Assembly: GCA_902729315.2 (NCBI GenBank) | Contig: LR746270.1 | Span: 3,868,501-3,932,500 of the forward strand | DNA from: Spirodela intermedia | Lineage: Eukaryota > Streptophyta > Magnoliopsida > Alismatales > Araceae | Direction of reading: 5' to 3' | DNA length: 64,000 nt | The notes under the pieces: model-generated | What the model saw: only the letters and a program-made list of their open reading frames with translations | Told to the model about the DNA's origin: nothing | Database searches by the model: none | Program-made: the position numbers and the translations under genes | Shown: positions 22,510-36,373 of the stretch, piece by piece | How positions within the stretch are numbered: the stretch's first letter is position 1 | How the letters are laid out: each line of letters starts with the position of its first letter

Positions 22510-25500
22510 ACGCGGGCGTCACTTGTTTCTCTTCGAGAGCCACCGCAGAGTGAAGTGTGGTGGGAACTGCTCGTGCTATCGTTTCCCTGGAGTTAGAAAA
22601 TAAGCCCCGACCGACTACGTTGGTCGTTTACTGCGACCTGCGTGGTACTACTGCGCGGGAATTCTACGCGTTTAATCAGCACACTGGCGCTTTACGCGTA
22701 CTACCATATCCCATACACTTGATACTCATAAATGAGACCAAAGTACTACTCATGAATTGGTGGGTTGTGGGGAGAGAGAAGTAAAGAAATCGAGATGGAG
22801 CAAGCGAGAGAGGGAGTGAGAGATAGGGAATGGATAAAGCCCTGTCGAACTCTATGGACTGCTAAATATCATAGAACTTGAAATGCGGTAGGGCTGTGCG
22901 AGGTCGTTATATAGTGTTCAATTGACGATGAATGGAGTAAGTCAGATGCTCGATAAAAAGTAGCGAAGGCGAATAAATAGTTTACAAGTCCAATTGTGTA
23001 TGCTTGGCCAACATCTGGTTAGGGTCCGAAATCTGCCCTTGGCCTGGACCGGGGTCTGGTCAGGGTCTACTCGGTGCTGTTCATTGCCTACGGTAGATCG
23101 CTCAGTTAATGGGTAGCCACCACATATTTTATTATGGTGACTGAGATTAATACTTGGATCTGGGAATCCTCCTAACCAGCATTTTTTAAGGATTTTGCTG
23201 CATAAATGTTCCTTGGGTATCAGATATTTGTTCAACCTTGTATGTGTTAGCTCTTACGCCCCCATCCTCACTTGAAATACTTTTACTGAGAATAAATGAT
23301 CATTTTTTTGAGAAAAAAATCTTAAGCTCATTGCTCACATGAAATCAAGAAAATTGCCTGGAAATATTCTAGTAACATTAGTAGCAGCAGTGCGATTATT
23401 TTAAATATCACTAGCATTTTTTTTTATTCATAAATTTATTCTCAAAACATATGCCAAAACTTTAGGCACGAACTCTCATGGCATGTGTTCGAAGATTTGA
23501 AGATCAATGACGAGATAGCATCAATCCCCTAATGTATTTGAAAGGAATGATACAAAAAGTTAAATAAGATGAGATCAATGTCACTAATGAGAATCTAAAA
23601 CAATTGACTAGTGATTGTTTGATTGGATATGCATCGCTGTCCAATTATCTAATATGGAGATTAATTCTGACAAACATCATTGAGAAAAACTACTCTCGTA
23701 AAATATTGGTCGAATTAATCAAATTCTAGGCCAGTGGAAGGGAAAAGAGTGTGCTAACTTCAAGATTTCACAAAGACATCGAATCATCAGGCTGTCTATG
23801 TTTTTACGCACGGTTCTGGGTGCCTATGTTTCATTATAACGTCACCCAGCGGGATATTCTTGTTTATTGGCCCACAAAAAAGTCACTGGAAAGTAAATGT
23901 AGTACTATTTTTCTGCTAAAATCTATCTTCCTTCTACTAGTTTAGTAATATACTTACGAAGGCAGCCAAAACAAGTTCGGGATTCCTCCATTATCTCCAT
24001 CAAATAGGCTGCTCTTGGCAGTATTAATCATAAGTCTGTTCTTACGGAAACAGTAATAGGATTTCCTCGCTAACTCCTTAACATACATTACTCAAATTTT
24101 ATGTTCCTTCATCGTGAATCAAAATGATAAATCATTTAAATCGAGGAACAAACCATTCTCATGTCATAAACTAAATGCCTACCTTTTTGACATGGATCAT
24201 GAAAGAGATTCTTAATTTCAAGTGTGATAAATCATGAAAGTTCCCTGTTACTAAACAAAAATATTAGGCATTCGCAACATGATCTTTTGCTCCTTGACAC
24301 TACAAATCACAAAGATATGCATCAATATACTTTGTGACGTTGTCACAATATTTTTTTCCTTGTTAAAATCTGTATACATGAGAATTAAAATCATAAATTA
24401 TTCAACAAATAGCCTTATTTATAAATAATGTTTCAGTGAATATAAAATATATCATATTGAAAACGAAGACATCATGTCATGTTAAATAATAGTGAGTATG
24501 ACTAGGATATAACTACTCTATAAAAATAACTTATTTAAAATCAGTTATATATATGAATTCGTTGGATTTTATTTTAAATTCCCATATCTTTTGCATTAAT
24601 TGAGTTTATCAAGTCTTTTTAAGTTGACCTTTTTGGAAGCCCACACTGTAGTAATTTTTTTCTTTGTGCATTTTATCTTTTCAATTATTATCTTTTCAAT
24701 TTTTCAATTAAATTCTTTTCAATTCGTAAGGCCTTTGGAAAATCTTGTTCCTTCTGTTTTCAACTTTTGGAAAATCTTGATTCTTCAGAAAGTTTCATCA
24801 AAAGCTAGCTTTAAATGAATGAAGGTTTTAAAAACCACACAATAGAAATCATTAATTCTTTTTTGCATTAATTTTTCACTTTCTAGTATCAACTATTCTT
24901 GGCAATGTCAGATCAGTTTTTCATTCGTTTACCACAAGACTTGACTTATTTTTTAAAGTCTCAACTTCTTTTGAGGTGGTCATTACTAAAGAAATCATAT
25001 TCATATTTTGATTCACTTCTTTCCTTTTTTTTAAAAAAATCAGTTTAATAGAAGGCTCCTATGAAGGATCTTATATTTTTCTTATTTGAGCGCATCTGTA
25101 ACTCATCAAAAGAAAGTGAAATTGAAATGAAAGATAGACATCTCCAATGCTTTCCCCTCATAATACAAAAAGCAAAAGAGTCATGAGCTGCAAACATTTA
25201 GTTGACCAAATAGGTTATCTGGCACAACCACTCTCCTTTTCTCTCTATAATTTTCAAGCCTAGTTAGGATTTTCAACGTCAAGATAAGAATATAGCCTTT
25301 TCATGGCTTTATTTTTGGGTTTAATAATTTATTTATTTTTGAAAAATAAAAACTATTCATAAAATTGTTAATATTTTATGATTATTATCCTCTAAACTAG
25401 GACAAATCTTTGACCCTTTTTAGGTTTTAGGTGTGGATCTAGAAGCAATTGTTAGATATGAAATGCCGGAAAGAGAATATTCCCTAGAATTTAAATCAAT

Positions 25501-26959
25501 GGATGTAAATTTTTATTGTAGTTCATACAAGTTCTATACTAATAAATTGTGCATTAGCACTTAACTACCTTCTAATAAATTGTTTTTGACACATATTACA
25601 TATTCACTTTCTTGAGATAAAAAATTAGACTAGCACAATAAATTTGGTTTTTCAAGTTAACAAGTAATAAAAATTTTATAAACTAATACTGATTAATAGA
25701 AGCCCAAGTAAAATACTTGTTTCCTAGTTGTTTTGAAGTCAAAGATCTGTAACTTGTTGATGCAAAGAATACCTATTCAAAGAGAGAAACTTTTATGAAT
25801 TTTTCTTTTTTATTTTTGAACGTCATGAAAGACTTCTCTACTTGATTATGGAGTTCCCTAATATAAAAAGAATGGGAAAAGTCAGGATTATGACTATTAA
25901 CATCTATTGAAGTTAGCTCTAATGTGCTGAATTTTTTATGGACTATGTTGTTGTTAATTAAATTCCTCAAATCTTAAATTTATATACCAAATAAAATTAT
26001 ATTTGTATTTCAATTATATAGTGGATTTTGGGTTGAACAAAAGGAGAATTATGTGACTGATCATGTATATTAATTAATGGTTTAATTCTGTTTTCTGAAA
26101 TTCAGCAACAACTAGATGAATGTGAAATTCCATAAATCTTTAAGAAGGTTGAATGCATGTTGAGAAGAGAAATCCTCTCAAAGTCTCACCAAGCACCACA
26201 TAAATTGGTTACGGATGTTTGATGAAAAGGATTCTTCAATTTCTTTAACGAAGTTGAATGATCAAATCACTGAAATGAGGAGGGACAATGATTGACAAAA
26301 TGTGAATTAAAAAATGAGTTCAATTACAACCAATTAAAAGGAACAAAACGGAAATAAACTTTTCCCTTTCGTTCTAAAAGATGTGGGAGAGAACGACAGC
26401 CTCACACAAGGGCTTCTTCAATTGATCCTCTTCTTGCTGCGCCAAGGGAGGAGATCTATGATCGTTTCTTGGTGTTGTCATCGCTAGAAGGGGAAGGAGG
26501 GAAGAGTTGGCTTGCCTATGGTGTGCAGGTAGTGCTGAGGGAGAAGGGGAGAGGAGGTTGGTTCTATTGTAGGAGAGAACTACACCAAACAAGGGAAGAC
26601 GAAGAGGTGATCGCAAATGTGTGGCTAAGCTGATGGTGGATCCCTTTTGGGATCATATGCCTTATTGTAGGCATGCCCGTTAGGCCCCTTTCAATCTACA
26701 AAAATAATAAGTCAGTTTTACAATTTTACCTTTTTATATTCATTACTTCTTCAATAGTCTATGATGAAACTAGGAATAAATATATGCTCATGCTCATGCA
26801 TCATGATTATCTATTAATTCTCTTCCCTTCAATAACTATTAATCATAGATTTCTCTTCTCATTTATCTTCACATTCTTATCCTTGTAGAAAAATAGAAAA
26901 ATAATACAGTTCATAAATCATCATGTGAAAATAAATAAGTGTAGTATTGAATGTGTACT
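22510..26959. other. AT-rich intergenic region
   Basis: The first about 120 bp after the stop share short stretches with the 3' flank of peptide gene 3 (CTCGTGYTATCGT; AAAATAAGCSCCGAC), probably a conserved transcript end. The remaining 4.3 kb is AT-rich with only short unsupported frames. A GC-richer patch at 26380-26680 is unexplained. Confidence 0.5.
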
Positions 26960-28591
26960 TGACGTGACTTAGTCGTTGTATAGTAAATCACGCAAATTTA
27001 AAATTTATAAAACTAAAAAAATATGAATTTTTGGATATTTAGAAGTATTTATAAACAAATATATCAATTATAATTCAATAAAGCATCCAAAAATAGCAGT
27101 AATTTTCCAAGTTGATCATAAGGATGTAATTTAATATATGGTAATTATTCAAAATTGTCTTCAAATAATACTATTTTCTATTAATTTTATACTAGGAAAT
27201 AAAAAAGAAATATATTTAAAATTCACAAAAAAAAGGGAAATAAGGGTGTAGACGTCAAGATAACATTGGCGCCCGGTGAACACCAATTGGGCGGAAAAAG
27301 AGTTTTGCCCAGTGATTCTTACATAAGCGATTACAGATGATTTAATTAATCAAATAAATATCTGTAAAAGTTGGAAGAATCATAATGAAATGAAGTATAT
27401 GTTGGTAAATTTAAAATCAACAAATTATCACTAAATGAAATAGAAATTAAGTTGAAAGTAAGAAAATAGAGTTCCGGTATCGCGGTGGTGATGCGTCGGC
27501 AATGCACTAGAATCCTGAACATTTGGGAGGATAGTCATGTAGTGTACATGGCCTTGAAGGCTCTCCTTAGACAAGGACGATGTGGCCAATCTCTAGATTT
27601 CATTGTGAAGTCTAGAGATCAATGAAATAGGTCATCAAATTGTCTCCGGCGGCTGTCACTTGGTGGAGTGGAAAAATAATGACTTTGTGGCTCTCTAGTA
27701 ATTGTCACTCAATAGAGAGGAGCTAGATGGAGGTGGGGCGTATGTGAGGGAGCTTCATCTTCAAGTCCGCACAGTAAGAGGAGACTCTTTATCGCATCTA
27801 GTATGATCTCAGGAGGTGGCGACTTGTCTCCCGGTGGATCGTCTTCTTCCTGACGGTGGCTTGTCCGTCGATCAATCGAAGGTGCTTTACTTGATGGATT
27901 CACGATCCTTTTATCGTGAATTGTTCATCAATTTTAGTAAAAATGCTTGCAAATCACGCTGACGAGATTTTCGTTGATGATCCAGCAATTTTGGTTGCTT
28001 AACCCTTCATCGGCGATCTGTAGGAAAGTCACGATATTCAAATAAAAAAAATATGAGTTTTAGGTCTAGGAGGATTCGAACCCACGCCGATTGCCCCACC
28101 CTTTTTGGGGAAGGTGACAGAGATTTAGTCCCACATCGGTTGTGCGCCAAAGTTTATGGTGAATATAAAGTAATATTACATTCTCGATCAAGTCCCTTTC
28201 TCGCGTGTGTACGACCACTCCTTGCCCCACACTTGGCTAGCCACTAGTGATGTAGAAGGGGAGTGGCACACATGTGCCCCCATCAGTTCAAGCCGCTCGA
28301 GCACTTGCTCGTGGCTCTTGCTTGACTGCGCTTCTGACCCACTTACAGGCCCGACTGCCCAATAGCCCCCCCTTATTTTCTTATATTTTTATTTTTATTT
28401 CTTTTCCTTTATTTATCTCAAAAGTAAGACTGTAAAAATCGTATAAAATCACATAATTAGCTAAAAAATCATGTTAATCAACTGAAAATCACTTTTCACA
28501 CTTTAACATAAATGTAAGTCTATTTATCATGAATTAAGACTAAAAATATATTATTTACTAATTATTAACTCATGATAATGAGAACTTATCA
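26960..28591 (-). mobile_element. Solo LTR of the Athila-like family (1632 bp)
   Basis: This segment aligns over its length with the full LTR at 53060-54730, starting TGACGTGACTTAG and ending ACTTATCA (TG...CA on the plus strand). The flanking 5-mers are GTACT (26955-26959) and ATACT (28592-28596), a target-site duplication with one G/A difference. No internal region or second LTR is attached, which is the expected product of unequal LTR-LTR recombination. Strand follows the orientation of the element at 47932-54730. Confidence 0.85.
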
Positions 28592-28739
28592 ATACTCATC
28601 ATATTCTTATATTTCTTAGGCTTTAAACAATAATACTCTTGCCCCTTTAATTTGATAATTGCTTAAATTATCAATTTTCATAGCTTATTTTCATATTTGA
28701 CATGTACCCAAGGTCAACTTATTGTCACAGTTTGACCAG

Positions 28740-30180
28740 TTTTCTAATACATTCTAGGGTTTGCTATTCTTATTTGCCTTGGCTACAGCCTTGACTTTTT
28801 AGGGAAACATATAGTGATGATGAGAAGAAGACCCAAAGAGAGAATGAAGGTACACAAATAATTTGCTGAAATTGCATCTTTGAATCTTTGCCGGAACAAG
28901 TTTTGGTTCAGCATTGAAGGGTAGATTTTAACGGTGATTACTTTACAAATGAAAAATGAGGAGAAATAGACCATAAATAACTAGAGTTATGAAACCCTTT
29001 ATTTTCATTTTTCCAACTATAACTACTGTCCTAAGCCACTAATGTTCATCAAGTCTTTTTTTCATAGGGCAGAAGAAACTCCATTAATGATGATGAGCAA
29101 CTTTCCTTTCCTCTTTTCACACTATTAAACCATGTTAAAATGTCCATGTCTCAAGAAAAGTATCAATAATTGATAAACTAATTTGATAAATAAAAAGCAT
29201 GATGAAACCTATTATCTTATGGTAAAAAGGTAATCAATAATGCTCTTAAGAACTTTTTCTACTTTTGAGTTTTGTAGATGCATGTGTAGATCAGATTATG
29301 TAAGCTTATTTGTAATGTGCACCTTATGTCTCAATTTTAGAGCATATGTCATTTAAATAATCATACATCGATAGAATAATATAATTGAAACCCTATGACA
29401 AACATTTTGGAAGGTATTATACATTTTGGATTAATTTGGTTGAAGTTTTCCCCTATTAATTCATAGTATTTGTTCAAATCTGTAATCACAAGATGATTTT
29501 GTTACACAAATTTGCCATAATCATCTTTGTACCCCATATTGGCTACTATGCATATACTTGTGAACTCAACTTCTCAGCAATAGATTTGAAGGCGTTTTCT
29601 GTGTTGCTTCTGTAATGTTTTTATGTTAATTTATTATCACTAACATTGACTTATTAAATTATAGTATAATAATCTCGTGAGCTTTTGAGCTTTATTGTAA
29701 ACTAATGCTACCATGTTTGAATATTTTTTAAACCTTAACGTTTCTGATAGTTACGGGTATGTATATACTTGTTTCACTCATCATTTGAAGCTAAAATGAT
29801 GCAAGAAACAACACAGAAGCTTTAAGAATTTGTAGTCATATGACTTTTATAAGTAATTCTTTTCTTGAGTAGTGTTATTGATGCATGACATGATAGATCA
29901 TTATTGCACTATCGGCAGTTAGTAATTGTCGGCAACCATTATTGGTGAATGCTACAAGAATATAATGTTTTTTTAGAAAATAACTGCATTATTCTTCGTT
30001 CTAAGATAAAAATAGAGAGCTCCAAAATAACAACCCATCATGCACACCTATCTTGCAGGATGCGAGCTGAGGCGCTAAAGACAGGCTATTGCTCAACTAA
30101 TTGCGCAAAGCTTCTGCCTGAACGGAGGCTAGTGAGTGCTTTAATTGCCGCCCGGGAACCAACCCAACTACTACGCTGAT
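28740..30180. repeat. Repeat X, copy 1
   Basis: This roughly 1.4-kb segment is repeated at 30360-31790, and in its right part at about 39545-40570. Landmarks shared by all three are a CACCTATCTTRCARGATGC motif near the right end (30045, 31715, 40495) and the TTTGATA(C/A)AT...GGTGATAAA(A/G)TCAT segment. No reading frame is conserved between copies, so it is non-coding or a long-dead element. Confidence 0.65.
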
Positions 30181-30359
30181 TACTTCCGGCGGTATCAGTT
30201 GCACTGACTCTGAAACAACCTAGTACCGTTCTCCCTCCCGCTGTGTTGACTTCCACGCTGGTTATGGTTCTTATCTTCTATATCTTCTGTTGAAGTTTGC
30301 TTCGACGGGGGTGCATTTTCATAGTTTATTTTTACGTTAAATTTGAGCTTTTGTCGCAT

Positions 30360-31790
30360 ATAGTTAGGGCCTGTTATTGCCTTTCGCCTAGGCTACAATC
30401 TTGCCTCTTAGGGCAGCAAATAGTAATGCTGAGATGACCACCCAAAAGAGAGAATGGAGGTAACAGGTAGTTTGCCGAAAATGAATGTTTGAAGTTTTGG
30501 TTCTGCATTCAAGGAATACGAAGGTTACTCCTGCCAGATGAATAAAGGAATGTCTTCCAACCATTGCACTTGCACTTGTTCTCCAAAAAAGGTGCTGCAC
30601 GATGAATGCACTACAAAGGGAAAACGAGGAGAAACGGAGCAAAGGAGTTCATGATAATAGGAGTTATTAAACCCTAGACGCTTATTCGTCCATCTTTACC
30701 TCTCATGATCATCAAACATTTTATTCCTAGGGCAGAAGAAACTCTGTTAAGGATGATTATCAACCTTGGTCTTTTCACATTATAAAACCGTGATATAATG
30801 TTCATGTCTTAAAACATAGTATTTATAATAAATTAAGTAATTTGATACATCACAAAAGGTGATAAAGTCATATTTATCTTATGATTAAAAAGTAATTATT
30901 AATCTGCTTAAGAGCTTCTGCTACTTTTGAGTAATTATTAACTTAAGAGCATATCACATTGAAATAATTTGGAATAGAAATTGTAGACTAACTTTAATAA
31001 TGATACATTAATAACAATGTATTTGAAACATTCTGGCTAACATTTGGAACTCTTCATTTCGAGGATGATGTTGAATTTTTTGGAAGGTGTCATAGATTTT
31101 GGATTAATTTGGCTGGAGTTTATAACAATTAAGTCATAGTACATGTTTGAAGTTACAATTCTAAATTGATTAAGACTCATTGTCTTGCAAAGTTTTAGTG
31201 GTTAAACTTTATTTTACTTAATCTTCTTCAAACTTTGGTCCCTAGGTCCACTACATATATACTTGTGAATTTAACCTGTCATTGAAAGATTTGAAAGTTT
31301 TTTTCATGATGATTTTATGGAAAAAAATTATTTATAACGATAGTATCTAATAATATACGAAGCTTTTATACTTGTAGAGGTTTAGCGCAAACTAATGCTA
31401 GCATGTTGAAGTAAAGTTTTGACCTTGACATTTCTCATAATCATAGGTATGTGAATACTTGTTAGAAATATAATTTAAAACTAAAATGATGGAGGAAAAA
31501 GTAGAAAAAAAATTAACAATTCGAAGTGATATGATTCTTATAAGATCAATGCTCTTCCGAAAATGGTGTGATAGGTGCGTGACAAGATGGGAAATTATTG
31601 AGTTCGACAATAAGTGTTTGTTGGTAACCAGTATTGGTGAATGTTTTATAAAATAACTAAATTGTTCTTCACTTAAAGATAATAATAGAGAGATCCAAAA
31701 TAAAAATCCATAATGCACACCTATCTTACAAGATGCCAACCGAGGCATTAAAGAAAGCCTACTGATCAACACTTGTCATTGTAATGCTTT
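30360..31790. repeat. Repeat X, copy 2 (tandem to copy 1)
   Basis: This copy is diverged from copy 1 but collinear: it shares the CAAAGAGAGAATGRAGG-like start region, the GAGGAGAAA segment and the CACCTATCTTACAAGATGCC end. Together with copy 1 it forms a tandem pair with a period of about 1.6 kb. Its right part belongs to the larger block duplicated at 39.5-44.2 kb. Confidence 0.65.
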
Positions 31791-34700
31791 ATATGTCATT
31801 GTACTATGCTGAAATTGTCAATGGGTTGCACTTAAGTTTGATAGCAACATGATGTGTTTGGTGGGTTAGAGCTACAGAGTCAGTCAATGTCATAATACCA
31901 CGAATGCCTATCTAGTAAGACAGATCTAAGAAAATAGTGATGGACTGATAACAGACCAGATATCTATGTGCCAGTCCCATTATTGGTAGAACATCACAAT
32001 AGTGATGACAGATATTTGAAGCTAGATTCATGAATTCTATGTTGATTTTTACTAGAGTGTAAATGGAACTAGGAGAGTGTTGAGTTAATCTTTTGTAAAT
32101 TTATATCTAATTTCTGGTTTCCTGTAATTTTTGGAACTAAGAATTATAATGTATGGCTCATCGGGGCTGCTGTCCTCTCCAAAGACTGCATCCATAGGTA
32201 CCAATATTTCATTTCGGTACATTCATTGAACACTAAGGCTTTAGCTAGCATCCAAAATAAGGGCTAGCTAATTGTCTATAGACTATTGATTTGAGATTAG
32301 GCCGAGTATGTGAAATACTTGAATAAAAGAATTGTTTAAAATAATGGTCTTAATATTTCCGCACATAGCTTCCTTTGGCTTGAATGCGTGGAGCTGATGA
32401 AGTTGAAAGCTTCTTTAAATGATGAGCTGCTTCAATGGTTGGAAAATATGGAAAAATGTTGATTTCAGAGAGTGGAAATATTTTTACAATGTTGGAGGGT
32501 TTAATCCTTGAATTCTATGCTTGTAAAACAAAAACAATTATCACCAATGATCATTTCAATGAAATCTTCCTACGTCCATGGAGGGGATTAAAGGGTTATT
32601 TTTTTTAGGTGGAAGGCCAAACGAAAAGGTAAGTAATGTGATTGCCTACCAAATTTCCAGGAGATATAATTCAGCGTTTCCTTTGGTCCCCTTGAAATCA
32701 ATCACTTGGAAATTGAACAATTACCAAGAGGGTTATCACAGAGGTTTGTAAAGTACCCATTCATCGGTTGAATCGAGCTTAACATTGCGTTCAAAAGTAA
32801 AAGCGATAGCAACGTCTGGACCGGCTGAACATTTCCCAGTCCAAGACAGACAGAAAATAAATGCATCTCAAAATCATATAGCTTTCTTTGGAACGAATCG
32901 TGTAGTCTCCACTGGGACCTTTTAAGTGAGTGGTATAAACTTATTACTAAAATGTTTTTTAAAAATTATGTCCCATACTAGACGTAAAATCTATATACTT
33001 TTCAGAGGAAGAAACAAAGGAAAGAGCTCTACAAGTAGAAGCACCAAAATCTTATCAGATTCGCAGCGTTTGTTGTGCCTTGGTTGGTTCGTTTGTCTGC
33101 GTTATATAATACATCACACAAAGTTATAGTGTGAAAAATTGTGTGGAGCTGCTACCTTAATGGAGGCTAGTACATATATGAGGCATGCATAGAGGAGCTG
33201 CCAATACTTTCTACGCACGTAATGCTTATTTTCTTGAAGAAACCTTATCCTTAGCATACCTCACTCTATCAAACCAGGTTATAGGAAATTGTTACAACCT
33301 GTATGAAATTCGCAGTCTTCACAACGTCTGTTTAATGTCGACACAATAACGTCCTCCTGAAGGCCATCATTAAACATCACTTAAAAACCGGAATATATCA
33401 TAACAGTAAATATGTAACCTTTTATGAGTTCATGTATTTAAAATTTTGAAATCGATAACGAAAATATGAAGAAAAATGGCTGAAATTTAAAGATTCTATG
33501 AACCAATTAATCTACCAAGATATAAAATTATATTTACTTTAATTACTAGGTTATCCGACTGAAATCACTGGAATTTACTCTTCAAGCCTCGCTTCCTTCT
33601 TTTGGTATACCTCCGTTGTAATGCAACTTCTGAAAGCCAGTGGTAGCCTCAGTCAGTTAAAGAGTGCTCTCACAGAAGTGATTACACCAGTTCTTACCTG
33701 CTTCTCCACTTGCCATCAGTTCCTTGATATTTCCTTTGCCACAAGCACCCATTCAAGATGCAATAGATCAATGACGGTCGTAATCCATAATCAACGGTCA
33801 GTACCCACAGAAGAGATTGATGGGTCCCACGAAGCCCATAGTTTCTCTCTCCGCCATCCTCATCCTCAACTAGTTCAATGCCACCGCGACATGAGAGAGG
33901 AGTTTGTACGGCTTTTGAATGTCCCCGAGTGGGGGCGAATAAACAAGCGCATTGCAACTACCCCTGCTGCTATACAACATACAACAGGCAGAATGCGTGT
34001 AAACTACCGCGTCCCCGGGACAAGGCCGCGGAGATGCAGCCACATGTTTGGTAGCTTCTGGCACACCTGGTTTCCGCGGTGGGGGTCAAGATCGGAATCC
34101 GAAACTCTCCAACTTTTCCCTGTTTTATTGCCTCTGCTAGAGTAATATAGTGTTAGAAAAAAGAGAATTCGCAAGTGAGAAGAGCAAGCTGTTTAATAAA
34201 GAAAAAAAGGTTACATCGTTGATCTTTTGCTACTTCAGATCCTTTTCAAACTTTCAATCTTGTTGTCATTACTATACTCCGTACTCGAGTTTGGAGAACT
34301 TGAACTATTCTCCTCGACGGACAGAAACCGCATTCGCAACACATTTATTAATTGATGAGCAAGGACTATTTAATAGTCTCTCAGGCTATATAGCTTATGA
34401 TATGCGAGAAGGGTAAAGGGCATACAAACATTATGTTGCTTCGACCTCTTATTTGCAGCGGATTGGTGGCAAGCCATGTGAAAATCGATAGTGAATTTGA
34501 CATGAAATTTATGTTGGGGGCAGAAATAAAAAAATCATTCTCTTCTGCGTTAGTCGCTGCTTGAAATGGGCAGCAAAGAAATCTGTACTGTTTTGTTTTT
34601 TCTGAACTTCTGAATAAGATCAAAAAAATATGTAGTCAAGAGTAGATATTGACGAATTTGGTGATCACATCAAGAACAGGAGAAAGGAAAGTGAGAGATC

Positions 34701-34940
34701 TGAATCTATGCATGAAGTCGTCTGAGTGTCATTTATTCTATCTTGGTTTTTTCAACAGGCAGACAAGAGAGGGTAGACAAAGGCCGCACACAGACAAAGT
34801 TGTGGGCATTTCTGGATATGGATACCAAAAAACATTCGTTGACCCTATACAAAGCGACACTATATTAGAAGGGTCACATGGGAGATTAACAGAATTGGCC
34901 TTCAAAACAGTGTAGAATTTCATCTTGTGTGCAACTCATG
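30815..34940. repeat. Segmental duplication, block I (partner about 39545-44030)
   Basis: Collinear matches include 31800-32300 with 40728-41230, 32926-33129 with 42054-42254, 33600-34140 with 42713-43260 and 34640-34925 with 43740-44030. The spacing is about 8.9-9.1 kb, with small indels. Copies look around 85-90% identical by eye (not computed). The duplication extends, after unit B, to the promoters of peptide genes 2 and 3. Confidence 0.8.
33480..34940. repeat. Unit A of the three-copy A/B/C repeat
   Basis: This roughly 1.46-kb unit has tandem copy B at 34945-36330 and copy C at 42590-44160. Its core (33600-34140) includes GAAGAGATTGATGGGTCCCA and CTACCCCTGCTGCTATACAA, both kept in C and mostly in B. 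Open frames exist on both strands in A and C but break in B, so coding status is unresolved. No known protein domain is recognised. Confidence 0.6.
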
Positions 34941-34944
34941 CATA

Positions 34945-36330
34945 TTATGTAAACCAATCAGTCTATTAGGATATATAAATATATTTACTTACTCGGCCAT
35001 CCTACTCAAATCAACGGACAAGAAGAATTTACTCTTCTAGCACTTCTGGCTTGCTTATCCACTTGCCATTATTTCCTTGATATTTCCTTTACCACAGGCA
35101 CTCCTTCACGATGCTATATAGATCAGAGCCCCACGTAGTCCATGAACAGTGGTGCGGACCTCAGAAGAGATTGATGGATCCCACGAACCCCATAGTTTCT
35201 CTATCCACCATTCTTGTCCTCAACTAGTTCCATGCCATCGTGACATTAGAGATGAGTTGTACCGCTTTCGGACACCTCAGACTGATTTCCATACGCAATC
35301 TACTTCTTCCTGCTCTTTAAAGGGCCTCTTCCTCTGTTAGAGATGACGGCGAATCGAATGAGAGCGAATAAATAAGTGTGTTGCGACTACCCCTGCTGCT
35401 ATACAAAAGGCGGAATCCGTGTACACTGCCGAGTCCCCAGGACTTGGCCGCAGAGATGCTGCCCATGCTGCAGCCATATGCTGGATAGCTTCTCCCACAC
35501 CTTGCTTCCCCGATGAGGATCGAGGACAGAAGCCAACAGTTACTGACAGACGTTCTCCTCGCTTGTGTTGTTTGTTGCCTCAGTTAGATTAATGAATCTC
35601 AGGAAAAAAGAGAGAATTGATTAGGGAGAAGATAGCTTTTTAAGATAGAAGAAAAAGGTTATATTGTTGATCTTTTGCTCCTTCAGATCTTTTTCACGCT
35701 TTAACAATCTTGCTGTCGTAAATATCCCGAGTACAAACGTTTCGAGTAGTGTGAACTATTTTTTTCCACGGACAGAAGCCATATTTGTTAGGCGCTTTTT
35801 AGCTGAGAACCCTTTTAGGAGTTTATCAGACTATATGGCTTACGATATGGAAGAATGGTAAATCGCAGAAGAATTTAAAATTGTTAGGTGCTATGGATGG
35901 CAGCAAGCCTTGTGAAAATTCTATAGTGAGTTTGACTTGAAATTATGTGCGGGCATAAATCATAAAATATTCATACTCTTCTGCATTTGTTGCTGTTCGA
36001 AAAGGACAGCAAAGAACACTACTAGTTTTTTCTTTTTTCTTAACTTTTGGATAAGAAAAATATTTATAACGAAGACGAGATATGGACGAAGTGGTGATCA
36101 CATAAAGAGGAAGGTGAGAGGTCAGAATCTATACAAGACGTCATCTCAGTGTCATTTATTCTCTATTGCTTTGTCCTCCAGAATGGTGATGGGTCATGCA
36201 TGTTATGATCTCTGGAACGAAAGAGACGGTTTTCCAGTCAATTAAACTTCCCACACAGTTTTCCTAAAATATCCTACCATATTCTTAGAGTTACATTCAA
36301 AAGTCGGATGTATTGAGTCCGTAGATTGAA
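34945..36330. repeat. Unit B (tandem neighbour of A)
   Basis: This diverged copy of unit A is shifted by about 1452 bp. Indels break all frames that are open in A and C. Its right end (CAGTCAATTAAACTTCC ... GAGTTACATTCAAAAGTCGG) matches the right end of unit C better than A does, so C looks like an A body with a B tail. Confidence 0.6.
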
Positions 36331-36342
36331 ATGACATGGTAT

Positions 36343-36373
<31 letters not shown>

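Noticed and set aside
28068-28092. Possible tRNA gene
   Set aside because: Only the T-arm/B-box-like part is present; no cloverleaf or A box can be drawn.
28740-31790. Repeats considered as a CRISPR array or satellite
   Set aside because: Two diverged 1.4-kb copies in a plant nuclear context; no short regular repeat-spacer structure.
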